DNA of 64,000 bases from Solanum dulcamara (taxonomy: Eukaryota > Streptophyta > Magnoliopsida > Solanales > Solanaceae), in contig NC_077242.1 in NCBI RefSeq assembly GCF_947179165.1, positions 30,978,097-31,042,096 of the forward strand, given 5' to 3'. Below, piece by piece: positions 11,462 to 22,883 of the stretch. Position 1 is the first letter of the stretch, and every line of letters begins with the position of its first letter. A program made the position numbers and the translations under genes. A model generated the notes under the pieces. The model was not told where the DNA came from. It searched no databases and saw only the letters and a program-made list of their open reading frames with translations.

Positions 11462-12296
11462 TAATTAGAGCCATCACCTTTGTCGAAGGTTCAAGTCCTT
11501 TTGTTAAACACATATTGAAAGCTCTTATGATCAGTAAAAACATTCACATGGACACCATAAAGATAATGTCTCCAAATCTTCAAAGCAAACACAACCGCCC
11601 CTAACTCCAAGTCATGAGTCAGATATTTCCTTTCATGCATCTTAAGTTTCCTAGAAGCATAAGCTATCACCTTACCATGTTATATCAACACACAACCAAG
11701 TCCAATTCTTGAGGCATCACAATACACAACAAATCCACCCGTCCTTTCCAGTGAAGTCAAAATGGAAGCAGTAGTAAGTCGATCTTTCGACACTTGGAAA
11801 CTCTTCTCATAAACTTCCAACTATTGGAACTTCACTTTCTTTTAGGTCAACTTGGTCAAAGGCGAAGAAATTGATGCAAAACCTTTGACGAACCTTCTAT
11901 AGTAACCGGCTAAACCCAAAAAAATCCTAATATCCAAAGGAGACAAAGGTCTAGGACAATTCTTAGACACCTTGTTTTTTTGGGATAAACAATAATCCTT
12001 TCACCGGACACAATATGACCAAGAAAGGATATCGATCTCAACCAAAATTCACACCTGATAAACATTGATGATCTCTAAGTACTTGCAACACAATCCTAAA
12101 ATAATCAGCACGCTCATCCTCACTCTAAGAATTAACCAAAATATCACTAATAAACACAGTCATGAACATGTCTAAGTATTCCTTGAACACCTTATTCATC
12201 AAGTCCATGAAGGCCCCGGTGGCATTGGTTAGTCCAAATGACATAACTAGAAATTTGAAATACCTATAACTTGTTTGAAATATTGTCTTGGGAATA
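11462..12296 (-). pseudogene. pol: A2 reverse transcriptase C-terminal half and RNase H, broken
   Basis: Minus-strand frames give [20 protein letters not shown] near 12200, then the catalytic strand at about 12143-12154 reading F-I-S-D instead of F-I-D-D, followed at once by a stop. Further left are the palm/thumb and RNase H segments (YCDASRIGLG-like near 11720, [16 protein letters not shown] near 11510). Loss of the catalytic aspartate plus stops means it is dead. The frame continues across element C at 41140. Confidence 0.75.
12292..12296. repeat. Target duplication GAATA, left copy
   Basis: GAATA precedes TGTCACGACC at 12297 and recurs at 41140-41144 just after the LTR end TTCATTACA. Removing 12297-41139 plus one GAATA joins two halves of one reverse transcriptase reading, which confirms a simple insertion. 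Confidence 0.85.
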
Positions 12297-14690
12297 TGTC
12301 ACGACCTAAATCTGTATGTGATGCCACTCGTCTCAACCTGTCGAGACAAGTTAGCCCAAAAATCAATTGAAGCAAAAAATAAGCGAAAATAGTATAATAG
12401 ATAGATAACTACGAAAATGCAAAATTCTTAAACAACTATAAAACCCCAAAGGATTGGCTGTCACATGTACAGGCCTCTAAAAAAGGAGAATTGACATAAA
12501 CATAAGTCTCAAAAATGCCTTTGTCTATCAAATTGAATAAAAGCATGAAAAGGAGCAAGAGAGATCCCCGACGTCAGCAGCTAACACTTAAATATATCCA
12601 AAAGCAACGGACGAAGAAAAGAGAATCTGGATCACTTTCCAGGCTCAGAACCTACACAGATGTAGTTAGCAAGGGTGAGTACCAAGCAATATGGTACCTA
12701 CCAAGTAAAAAAGTAAACACATCTAAATCTAAATAGAATGAGTACTCCTGATAACCCATCCAAACCTTCCATAACTATAACTTGCAAGTAGAACAGCCCA
12801 ACCTAACAGTCTATAAGCAGGTATAACTCATGTAACAATGAAGTCAAGTACACCTCCACATCTCAATAAATAGTATCAATATTGCACGTATTTCAGTCTC
12901 AATAGCTCGCATAATAAGGGCAAGTACTTAGATAATCAAATTAATACAGAAATATTGCATTGCTATGAAAGCCCAATGTGATGCTAAAATAACAAAAATA
13001 GTGCATAGCACATCCCATGTATGCAAAATATAACAACCACGACGTGTGGAATGTCCCTCGATACAATAATATAACAACCACGGTGTGTGGCACTTCCTTT
13101 GATGCAATAATAGTAACAACCACGGTATGTGGCACATCCCTTGAATCCTCTTTCTTATTATTTTTCATATTTATTTAGCTAGAACCATTTCCCTTCGGCG
13201 AATTTCATAAAAAGAGGGACCTCAATACATATTTCAACCCAAATGCAATGAGAATAACCATGCAATCGATGGGAAGGTAAAGAAGTCTAATATCATATGC
13301 AGTCCATGTCTCTAATAACACTATGTAAGCTTCACAACATGATAGCAAGTTTAACTCAACTCAAATAAGCCGATTCATTGGGTTAATTTCTCTTTTATAA
13401 CTCTGACTAATCAATTCTAAGAATTTTGCATGATTCATTATCAATTCGATACTAATTTCAATCAATTCACATAGCAAGTCACAATAATACACATTCTATA
13501 AAGCCTAATTTCAAAAAAAAATACATGAAAGTGTTTCTTGAAGTATTAGGAAACTATTGCTAAAAACCCTATTGAAAAAGGAGTTGAAATGAAGTCGGAA
13601 TCATCAATTTAAGAAAGTTTAAGGCTTCTAGAAAAATCCCAAAATTTAGGGTTTCCAATACGGGAATTACAACACAAAATCATGATATAACAATGGGTAA
13701 TCAAAAGTTAAGATCATAGAAGCTTACCCACTCGAAAACCTTTAAAAACCCCACACCAAATCGCATTACTGAGCTCTAAATCCCCAAAAATGGTAAAACA
13801 AACCCCATTCCCAAACTTAGAAGAAAGTTATTGTATAGGGAAATTTTTCTCTCCACGAATGCGGACAACTAACTCCACAAACTTGGAGGCTAACCCAAAA
13901 GACACTTCGCAAACGTGGAGAAGGGATAGTGGCCCTTCCGCAAATGTGGCCTTGCCTTCATGAATGCAGAGAAGGAAATCCTCACCCTCCATAAATGTAG
14001 AGAAGAACCCAATCATCACCAAAAACCAGCAACACCAAACATCAAAGGTTCCTAAATCAACCCTCAGTATTCATTCGGAATACCGTACAAACAAAAAATA
14101 TATGTAGACTTACTAAATTTGATATTTCGGACTCATTGGAACCATAAGAATTTTAATTCAAAGTCTCCATGGTCTGAAACTCGAAAAGTCACAACTAAAC
14201 TAACTGTAAGCCTCAAAAATTTGAATCATATTTTGAACCTCATTAAATTCAATGAAGACCACCCATAGAGCAAAAGTCATCCCTCTGATCCAATGGAGTT
14301 GTCGAAATTCAATTCCAAGCATCGAATCTCCAAATGTTGACCAAAGTCAACCCTTGGTCTAAAATTTATTAAATTCTTAACTCAAGACCACAAATCTTTG
14401 TTATAACTCCAATTCTGGTTCCGTCAACTCTCCTAGACCAAATTTCACTTTTTGAAGCTTCTAGAGTCGATGGAATTCAATTCCAAAACTTATAACTCTG
14501 GTTGGTCCCAAATACCACTTTTAAACACTTCTAAGCCTCTAACTCAAAAACTCCCTAAAACTCACCTTTTAATAGAATTTCCCAAAACCAATATCCAACA
14601 CACATAAGAAATGATTCGGGATGACTATTAGGATGTAGTAAAATGGTCATTTTTCAAAAATTTCTGAAAATGACCTTTTGGGTCATTACA
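12297..14690 (-). mobile_element. 3' LTR of element C
   Basis: It runs from TGTCACGACCTAAATC to GGGTCATTACA. The right half aligns with 35921-36157 and 39702-41139. It holds a 42-base repeat (13031-13145) and degenerate 'GCGAAYGYGGAG' repeats near 13845-14000. Short open frames in it have no family resemblance and are treated as chance. Confidence 0.8.
13031..13145. repeat. Tandem repeat, about 42 bp, three copies
   Basis: Units start TAACAACCACG at 13031, 13072 and 13114, each followed by TGTGG, a CC-rich stretch and GAT-CAATAAT. The third unit is partial. It lies inside the C 3' LTR; the matching part of the 5' LTR is lost. Confidence 0.75.
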
Positions 14691-14775
14691 TCATCCACCA
14701 CTAAAAACCATGTTCATTATTGAACATAAATTAAAGGAAAGTACCTACACCCTCAAAGAGTTGTGAATACCAACC

Positions 14776-15789
14776 TCATATATTATCCCCAAACTCCCAA
14801 GTTGCCTCTTTGAGTGAGTGATGCCTCCACTGCATCCATACTAGAGTAATCTCCTTGTTCCTAAGCTTACGAACCTGTCTATCAAGAATGGATATGGGTT
14901 CCTCCTCAAATACCAAATATGGACAAAACTCTATTGAATCAAGGTAGATCACATGGGACTCATCTGGATCATATATCCATAGCATGGAAACATGGAACAT
15001 AGGATGCACAATGATAAGCTAGGTGGAAAGTCCAGTCTATAAGCCACCTCTCCCACTCACCCCAAAATTTCAAATGGGCCAATGAGCTGAGGGCTAAGCT
15101 TGCCTTTTTTCCTGAATCGCATCACACACTTCATGGACACAATCGGAGCCAATCATGATCACCCTCTATAAACTCCAACAGGTGAACTCTCTTATCTGCA
15201 TAACTCTTCTGCCGACTTTGGAATATAAATAGCCTACCCTGAATCACACAAACCTACTCCATGGCATCTCTAAGAAAGTCTATGTCTAAGGAATCCATCT
15301 TAGTAGAATTGAACTATCCAATAGGAGATCAACACCGCCTACTATACAATGCATCTAACGAGGCCATATAAATGCTAGAGTAATAACTATTGTTGTAAGA
15401 AAACTCTGCTAAGGGCAAATGTTGATCCTATCTAGCTTAAAAATTAATAACACAGGCTCGAAGCATATCTTCAAACACCTGAATCGTCCGCTTAGAATGG
15501 CCATCTCTTTGTGGGTAAAAATCTTTACTCATATCAAGCAGCGTACTTAGGCCATGATCTAATGCTTGCCAAAAGTTCTAAGTAAACAACAAACACTAAT
15601 CTAAAATAATATATAGTATACACTATGAAGCCGAAAGATTTGACTGATACATAACTGGGTTAGATTCTCCTTGGTGTACTTCACCCGAACAAGAATTAAA
15701 TAGGAAGACATGGTCAGTCTATCAACAACTACCCATATAGAATCATAACCACCCATGGTGTGAGGCAAACACACAACAAAGTCCATGGT
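14776..15789 (-). pseudogene. int: Element C integrase, core and C-terminal part
   Basis: The open stretch at 14776-15009 carries FHVSMLW and ends with a chromodomain-like ATWEFGDN motif. Frames between 15010 and 15600 read as the rest of the core and the basic linker. The stretch at 15601-15789 starts MDFVVCLPHTMGGYDSIW, the integrase core with its first catalytic aspartate. Several frameshifts and stops occur. Element D interrupts it at 15790; the upstream half ends at 26163 with RWKQIT, which joins in frame across D. Confidence 0.75.
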
Positions 15790-16140
15790 TGTTACACCCC
15801 GTACTCTTGAGCTCGGGATGTCTCTTAAGCTTCTTAGAAGTTATCAAGTGAGTCGGATAATCTATTACACTATCAAACAACTCTAAGGAAGGGATAATGT
15901 GATACCCCATAGTAGGGAAGGTTAGAAGTAAGGTCATGAGAAGTCGAAAGGAGTTGGAGGCCAAGTAATGAGTCATAGGACTTGATTTACCTACGTAAAC
16001 TACCAATTTAGAAGTCTTGCATACCTAAGCCACTTGATTACATACCAAGCTTACGTAGAAATTATTACATGGGTTCTTAAAATAAAATGAGATTACGAAC
16101 CCACAAAGAGGAGAGAACGATATGTGGCAGCAAGAGAAGG

Positions 16141-16353
16141 CACCACGTGGCAGCCTAGGAAAGTGCCACATGGAAGCAGGTGACCCACCTGTTTGGGGTC
16201 AAGTAGGTGACCCACCTACTTGGGGGTGGTCCCCACCAAGGACACGTGGTATCCCCTAATTGGTTGCATGATTTTGTTAGTACAATAAGGATTGGACACG
16301 TGTCACCATATAGGGATGACATGTGTCACCTCCTAAGCTAACCTATATATGTA
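16141..16353 (+). promoter_or_regulatory. Promoter-like block of D LTR: G-boxes, dyad and TATA
   Basis: CACGTGG occurs at about 16144 and 16243, CACGTGTCACC near 16297, and the related CATGTGTCACC near 16320. A dyad lies at 16201-16221 and a TATA-like CTATATATGTA at 16343-16353. CACGTG is the plant G-box/ABRE core bound by bZIP and bHLH proteins. The same block occurs in the 3' LTR (23230-23450) and, in reverse orientation, in solo LTR J (39095-39320). Promoter activity is inferred from arrangement only. Confidence 0.6.
16201..16221. repeat. Dyad AAGTAGGTG / CACCTACTT
   Basis: Perfect nine-base arms flank a three-base centre, ACC. The arms are unchanged at 23290-23310 (centre ACC) and at 39300-39320 in LTR J (centre AGT), although the surrounding sequence has diverged. 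Confidence 0.7.
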
Positions 16354-16439
16354 TGTATTGTGACTAAGTACTTCAGTTCTCAGCCAAAACTTCAGCCAAA
16401 AAGCAAGAAAAGAAAGAAACGTAGAGAGGAAAAAAGAAG

Positions 16440-16850
16440 GCAGCCATGGTTTGGAGATTTCAAGGTAAGTTCTAATTTTCCTCCGTGAATTAATTATCTA
16501 CGGTGTTCCTCAATAAAGTGGAGGTGTATATAAGTATTTTATGATATCTACGGAACCATATCTTCAGCTTTACACTTGGAACAAATAAGAGAAAGTTGAA
16601 GGAAAACATAGAAAGCCAAAGAAGGAGGGCTATGGCCTAGGGGCTGCCAAGGTAAGCCTCCGAACTTCTCTCCATAAATAAATTATTTTAGGTGTACTAA
16701 AATTAATTGAGGGTGTTAATAACATAAATATATGGGTTGAGGCAACGAAGAAGTGATATAAACAGTCCTCTAAAGTTTCAGTACGGCAAGGAACTTCCGA
16801 GGCTAGTTTGGCGAGTTTTGGCCAATTTTGGGTAAGGTAAGATCTTTTCC
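16440..16850 (+). repeat. Three degenerate modules ending in AAGGTAAG
   Basis: AAGGTAAG sits near 16462, 16649 and 16834, spaced about 187 bases, each preceded by a GGCT/TTTGG-rich stretch and followed by a C/T-rich then TAAATTATT-like stretch. The sequence matches the 5' splice-site consensus AG|GTAAG. It is conserved at about 23555, 23742 and 23928 in the 3' LTR. Confidence 0.55.
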
Positions 16851-18154
16851 TTAAATTTGGAGTTTATTATGTTGTTATGAAGTGTATTAAATTTTTATTA
16901 AGTTTCTGGAAATATGAAAATCCCATAAATATGCTTGACATTCGAACCAAATTAAATTGGAGTCGCTATAGTTAAATTGTAGTCGAAGCAAGGTGTTGTG
17001 CTTGTGGTGTTCTGCTGCAGGTGTGTAATGGTGTGTTTCAGGGCCTAAAAGTGTTATAAAATAGGTGTGGTAGCTTCTTTTTGAATCCACACGATCCCTC
17101 GTTTTGTATAATTAAATGTTTTGCAAAATAAAGACTAGAAACCCTATTTTGGTATCGTAATTTTCAGCAAGTTGTTTGGAGCTTATGTTGTGTAATGTTG
17201 CTATGTTTTATTTGTATATGATTTGAAGGTCGTTATTGTTGGTTGGATTTAGTTGTTAGGTATATAATTGGAAATTCGGATAGGGCATGTTATATGGGAG
17301 GTGCTTCTCAATTTTTGTTAACTCCTTAACTAGCTAAAGAACTAGTCGAGAAGACGAACGAGGAAATGAGTTCTATAAATACTAGTGTGAAACTTAATAT
17401 GCTGAAAATTAAAGGAGTGTTGATATTCGTATTTCTTCCATTTTGAATAGATTCAAAGGACGATGAGGCGAACGTGATAAAGTGCAACTCATAAGAGGTA
17501 TGTAAAGCTTTCTCTTGGCATATTTTTGGAATAAGTATGTAAAGCTATCTTTTTTTTATTTTGGCATGTCTTAGTCTTAAGTGAATTATATGTGAAATGA
17601 GGGGATAATTCTATTTCCAGAACTCCAAGTACACCTCATAATCCCTGTCCACTGCTTAGTATAGGAACTCCTACAAGTATTGAGTATTGCCTGTTAAGGC
17701 TTCTACGTGTTAAAGAGTAGTGTGTGGAAAACTACCTCTCCTTTCTCTTGATATATACTGTGTATGAAAATGAGATTATGATGCCATAATTTTTCACTGA
17801 GCCCCAAGATGGGCCAGGTATGAAATATGTATATGATGACCACACGAAGGGAAGTACAGACTAAATAGAGCTTATTCTCTTCTTTTTTGGCATGTCTTAG
17901 TTATAAGTTAAATATGATATGAGCTCCGGGGTAATTCCATTCTGAAGAATCTCTTATTTACTTCTAAGTATTGAACTCCTGTAGTAGTTGAACTATTTCC
18001 CTTGAAACTTCTATATGTTAAAGAGGATACTCGAGATGACTACACTACTACTCGGATCCTCAGGCAAAAGCTTAACTTTCTTATTCTGTCGAGTCTCTGA
18101 TAATGATTTAAATTGCATAGAGTTAATCACTACTCTACTTGTAAATAGTGTAAC

Positions 18155-18325
18155 CCTTCTATTATTGAGTCCCGGGCCAGGGTACGTTCTCTTGCATAGT
18201 TCACTACATTATCTACCGAGTCCCTCACTAAAGGGTCAGGTACACTATATGAGGACATGATAATGCAATGAAATGAAAAACTCACTGAGTCCCGCACTAG
18301 AGGTCTAGGGTACGTATGTATAAAT
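18155..18325 (+). repeat. GAGTCCC...GGGTACGT repeats in D LTR
   Basis: Three units of about 60 bases, each with GAGTCCC followed by a short stem-like GGGCC/AGGG and GGTAC, start near 18167, 18219 and 18284. The 3' LTR has the same set at 25258-25410. Looser versions lie near 17803 and 18390. Confidence 0.6.
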
Positions 18326-19008
18326 ATAATGATGTGTTTCAATAAAGTGGTGATGGCGCTGGGCCTATGATGGACTTATAGAGGTGATTCACTAGATCCC
18401 CGAAAGGGCCGGCTATATTGTATGATTTGAGCATGCATGGTTTTGTGATTCATTGAGTACAGGTACAGATTTCTGATTTGACATTTTATCCCCTGCCTCT
18501 CTAACCCTCTTTTCCCAGGGGGCTGCGTTTCATGCCCACAGGTAAAGATACATGTTTTGAAAGTCCGTCAGCTTAGGATTCCGCTCAGCTCAGTTGGAAG
18601 AGGCTTTATTGTATTAAAGCCTAGTTTTTGGCACTAGCCGCTGGTGTATAGTATTGTTTTGTTATTCAGGGGTATGACGATACCCTATCCCACCATATGT
18701 TGTCATTAATATTTTTAGAGGTCTGCAAACATGTATATGTGGGTTGTGTATGTCAGTTTGGTTCAGCTGGGTTTATATTATGTATGGTATATGTTATTAT
18801 GTTATGGCAGCCTTATCGGCTTGCATTCCCTTTCATGATGTGATACAAATAAAAGAGGGTACAGGTTTATAAAAATGTTATCACCCAATAGGGTTCTTTT
18901 GTATGGTGTTATGTTATTTACAGTTCGACTTGTCCACAGCTGATAGACATATATGCAGGGGTTCATATCGGACCCCAATCGCGGCCTACGGTGTTAGGTC
19001 ATGACAGA

Positions 19009-19024
19009 AGTGGTATCAGAGCAG
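19009..19024 (+). other. Primer-binding site of D
   Basis: GTGGTATCAGAGCAG follows the LTR end TGACA with a short gap. It matches the methionine-tRNA type primer site exactly over TGGTATCAGAGC, so D is oriented plus. Confidence 0.8.
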
Positions 19025-21940
19025 TTCGTCCTTGGATTGTCTGTAGATTATGTCTAGTAGAGTCTTGATTATCGATGTGTTACGCTCCATATCTATAAAT
19101 AGAAAGCTACAGGATATTTATAATGTTACCTTTCTTTCCTATCTGAGATCATGCTATAGATTCGAGTCACAGGATAATTCTTTATACTAACCGTGGATCT
19201 TAATAGAAGGACGACATCAACAGAAGGAAGTAATTAACGACATGGAAAGTTATGGAGCACACAGGTAAGTAAAGTAAAGGCACGAAAGATATTTGTTGGG
19301 TAAGGTATTAACATATGCTTGTAATGTAAGGGAGAAACCTGAAAGAAAAATAGACAGGAAAGTGCAACAGATGCAGTTCAAAGTTGGACATACGATGTAA
19401 GTCCATTATTTCTATATTATTATTGATATTGAACGCCCTGTGTGGCTGCGATATAAGATGATATTGAAAGACCTGTGCGGCTATGATATGATATGAATGT
19501 ATATATGTTGGTCCTGTGAGGTATTGTTGCTATTTTCTGCGTGCAGGTTATAGGATAGTAAGAAATATAGAGGAAACTCTATCAAAATTTTCTCAGAACA
19601 AAAAAGGGAATGAAACATAGATTCTTAACATGTCTTGGAAATTGATACTAAGTACCCCTATTATGTTTAACTAAAGCTGTAAGAGGTACCCTTCATGTCT
19701 CGATAAGGGGCACTATTTTTACTTGGAGAATTTTATTTCGAAGAAACAAAAGCCTATCTGATCAGTAAATTTCAGACTACGGTACCTCCAACCGTATTTG
19801 TGTTGTAGGAACAAAAAGAAGAAAGAAAAGAAAAGCTCAGGTTGAAGGGTAAGATGTCCAGCAATTGCGTTTCACTTTTCTTGAAAAGTACGAAGCCCCC
19901 AACTCTTAGTTGAAAATTAGATAAGTTATTCATGACTCAAGGATAAACTTAGGGGGAGACCATATGGGTCCTATGATATTTAAGAGATTCTAGTTTCTTC
20001 CAACGACGGTTGGAAAATGATTTATGATAACAGTTTATTAGTTATCCACCAACTAACGGGAGGAAGAAATGCTAACAAAACCACCCCAGAGAGATATCAT
20101 GAATTGAATATGAGTACGAATGTAAAGGTGTGGTATAACAATATGGGAATAAAGTAAGACCGCTAGTAAGGCGCACTTGGTAGGTTTGAATAAGTTGAAA
20201 GCCTGTGTTGGGTGCACAGTAAGGACAAGGGGCATAAGGTATAAAGGAACAACGCGTGTACATAACATCACCCCGAAAATAATGAAACCCTTAAGAGACA
20301 AAGACGGCAAACTTAAGGAATAAATGGCGCAAGTTCCATTCACTTCAAGAAACAAAGGATATAGGTTGGGGTAAAGCTACTACTCCGAGAGAACCTTGGA
20401 CCATCATTGTCGTAGTAAAATTATTTCCTAGTTAAAATTTGCAACGACTACTAGTGGGTATTTACCTTTCATAAGGAAAAGTAGAAGGTGTCCTTGGATG
20501 AGTTGTTTCCTGGGTCACATTAGTTAAGTATAGATTAGTAGGTGAGATATCACTTTATGTATGGAAAGGCTCCTATCGCCTTATGATTTAACCAAGGTTC
20601 CGTATGCGGATATCGGGTTATACAATATACAGCAAGACGGGATCATGATACAGTACCAGGCAGATTGGGGAAGGAGATTGGACGAAATTGAGATTGGACA
20701 TAGAGACGTAGAGCAAGGTATAAGCAGACAAAAGTATAAGTACCCTCTAAAGGGGGGAAGCCAATGAGAAAATTGCAAGGGTAAGGTGGAGGCAAATGAT
20801 GTGACAACATATTTAAGATGGAGGTTTAAACTTCAACAACATACCTTGCTGAATCAAGTTAGGAAGGTCTGGAAGTCACCAATAATTGGATAGAAGCCAT
20901 AATGGTATGTAAGGCAGTGTTAAGACGTTTCTAATAGGGCATTGAATAACATAACACTAGAAGGTGGGGGCGTATTAAAAATAAAGGGAATAAATATGAA
21001 AGGATATCAAATGACTCAAGAGACACTACGAAGGATAATGACATCATGCTAGACTAAAAGCCAACATGATGGCTATAGAGTTGGTCGCAAATAATGTTGC
21101 AATAGATAAATAACCAAGGAAGAGGAATAGGAAACCTTCTATGGTAGGAGATGAGAAGATTAAAGAGTGAATAAGGGAAAAGAAAGAAGTATAACAAGAT
21201 GGGACAAGTAAGTTCCAATATGAGTGAGATGTGTACAGTGGGATGAACTAGGAAACAGAAAGACTACTTATACCTCATATAAGTTGCATCCAAATGGCTG
21301 TGTAACTACAGGTAGGTATATATTAGCATCAGGCTAAATGAGTAAGTACATGATAAAAGGAATAGAGATTCAATAATGACAATGCAGTTATGATATTTTG
21401 GATACTCTATCAAGAGATGAGAAGATAGGTTAAGACAAACTACCAAGATAGAATTAGTACTACGGGTAAAGTAAGACATGGCCATGGTTGAACCAAAGAT
21501 CTACCCCGATATCGATTGTAGGATAAGGGAGTAAACGGCAAGGTAACACATGAGACCTAGCGAGACGATGCTAAGATATTTCTCAGGTTAAGTTGAGCAC
21601 CTTCTCATATTCTCATAAGGGTAAAAGACAACACTATATAACATATCTAAAGTATTACAAGATGGGACAAGCTGGGATAAGGAAATTGTGAAATGGTTAA
21701 GCCAAGAAGAGCAGAACTAATGGGTTACAAAAAATGGTGGACTTATGTGCCAAATTCCTTCAGAATTATACTAGGTAATGATAGACAGAGCACAGAATGA
21801 CTATAAGAGCCATTATATGAAGGGACTTCAGCATTATTCAGTAGCCAACCCTAAGGATTGAAAAAAAAAAAGAAAAAAACTAAAAGGTAATGTACCAGTT
21901 AAAGTCTTCTAAGGAAATTGAGGAGTACTACATGAGGTCT
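19025..21940 (+). other. D internal region, mostly unrecognisable
   Basis: Where leader, gag, protease and reverse transcriptase should lie, the sequence has no long frame. A weak gag-like phrase, FLEKYEAP, appears near 19880-19905, followed out of frame by DKLFMTQG. The 68-codon open frame at 20561-20767 has no family resemblance. The 2.9 kb length is too short for full gag through RNase H, so D is either heavily deleted or was a non-autonomous element. Confidence 0.5.
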
Positions 21941-21989
21941 CCACAGCTTTTGCCTTGAGTAGAGGGACTGAAATCACAACTAGTGCTTA

Positions 21990-22770
21990 GATGTCAGTCC
22001 AAGAAGAGATCGGGAACACAGGTAGGTCTTAGTACCACAATTTTCCCTTGAGCTGCTGAATAGACTAAGCGTACTATCAAAATGCTAGAAGATATATTGC
22101 AAGCCCACGTGGTTGGCTTCAAGAGTAACTGGGACGATCGTCTACCACTTGTTGAGACCGCCTACAAGAATAGCTACCATTCCAGTATCCATATGACCCC
22201 CTATAAGATGTTGTATGGTAGAGTGTGTAAGTCCCTCTATTGGGGCAAAGACTTAAAGGCCCCAACATGATTGAGCAAGTTGTTAACTAGCAGCCTAGAG
22301 TCAGCAGAAGTGACATGCAGATAATTGACACCGATAGACAGAGTTTAAACTGATGATTAGGTGTTTGTAACAGGATCACCCAGAAGGGGATTAATAAGAT
22401 TCGGCAAGAAAAGGAAACTTAGCCCAAAATACATTGGACCTTGACAAAATTATTCATAAGATGAACAAAGTTGCCTGCAAGTTAGACTTACTACCTGATT
22501 GCAAAACTATATGCCAGTACGTCTAATACGGATACTTCACAAATATACTAATAATCCACCCATAGTATTTCCCATGGATAATATCCACAAAATGGAATCC
22601 TGTGAGGAACAACCACTACCATCTTGGATCGACAAATTAAAAGGTTGCAAACTAAGACATGACTTCATTTAAGGTATTGTGGCAAAAAAAATTAGAAAGG
22701 GGATGACCTGGAAGTCAAAAAAAAAAGAATAGAGAAGATATCTGTACTTGTTCCCTATATAAAAGGTAGT
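21990..22770 (+). pseudogene. int: D integrase C-terminal remnant
   Basis: The open part at 22082-22270 reads MLEDILQAHVVGFKSNWDD and continues through a stretch ending ALYGR-like (MLYGRVCKS), the end of a gypsy integrase core. After stops, FGKKRKLSPKYIGP-like sequence near 22400-22440 and a W...TW chromodomain-like end near 22680-22720 complete the C-terminal order. The N-terminal zinc finger and most of the catalytic core are not visible. The remnant sits directly upstream of the purine tract, as expected for a gypsy integrase. Confidence 0.65.
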
Positions 22771-22869
22771 CTAAATGCCTAAATGAATTGAGAGACGACG
22801 GTTGTACAGAATGCCCAAAATCCTTGTGAAACCCTACGAGATAGGTTAACATTCGAGGATGAATGTTCT

Positions 22870-22883
22870 AAAGGGGGGAAGGA
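22870..22883 (+). other. Polypurine tract of D
   Basis: AAAGGGGGGAAGGA abuts the 3' LTR start TGTTACACC, a textbook gypsy purine tract position. Confidence 0.85.

Larger units (their letters stand above)
15790..19006 (+). mobile_element. 5' LTR of element D
   Basis: It starts TGTTACACCCCGTACTC and ends GGTCATGACA, with the primer site directly after. Relative to the 3' LTR it lacks about 55 bases near 18500 (compare 25595-25660). It contains a promoter-like block at 16141-16353, three AAGGTAAG splice-donor-like sites, and GAGTCCC repeats near 18160-18330. Confidence 0.9.

Noticed and set aside
12515..12736. Basic 73-codon frame in the C 3' LTR
   Set aside because: It lies in an LTR with no motif, and its counterpart in the 5' LTR is deleted so conservation cannot be tested.
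19011..19022. Possible tRNA gene near TGGTATCAGAGC
   Set aside because: It is the primer-binding site complement next to an LTR. No tRNA arms are present around it.
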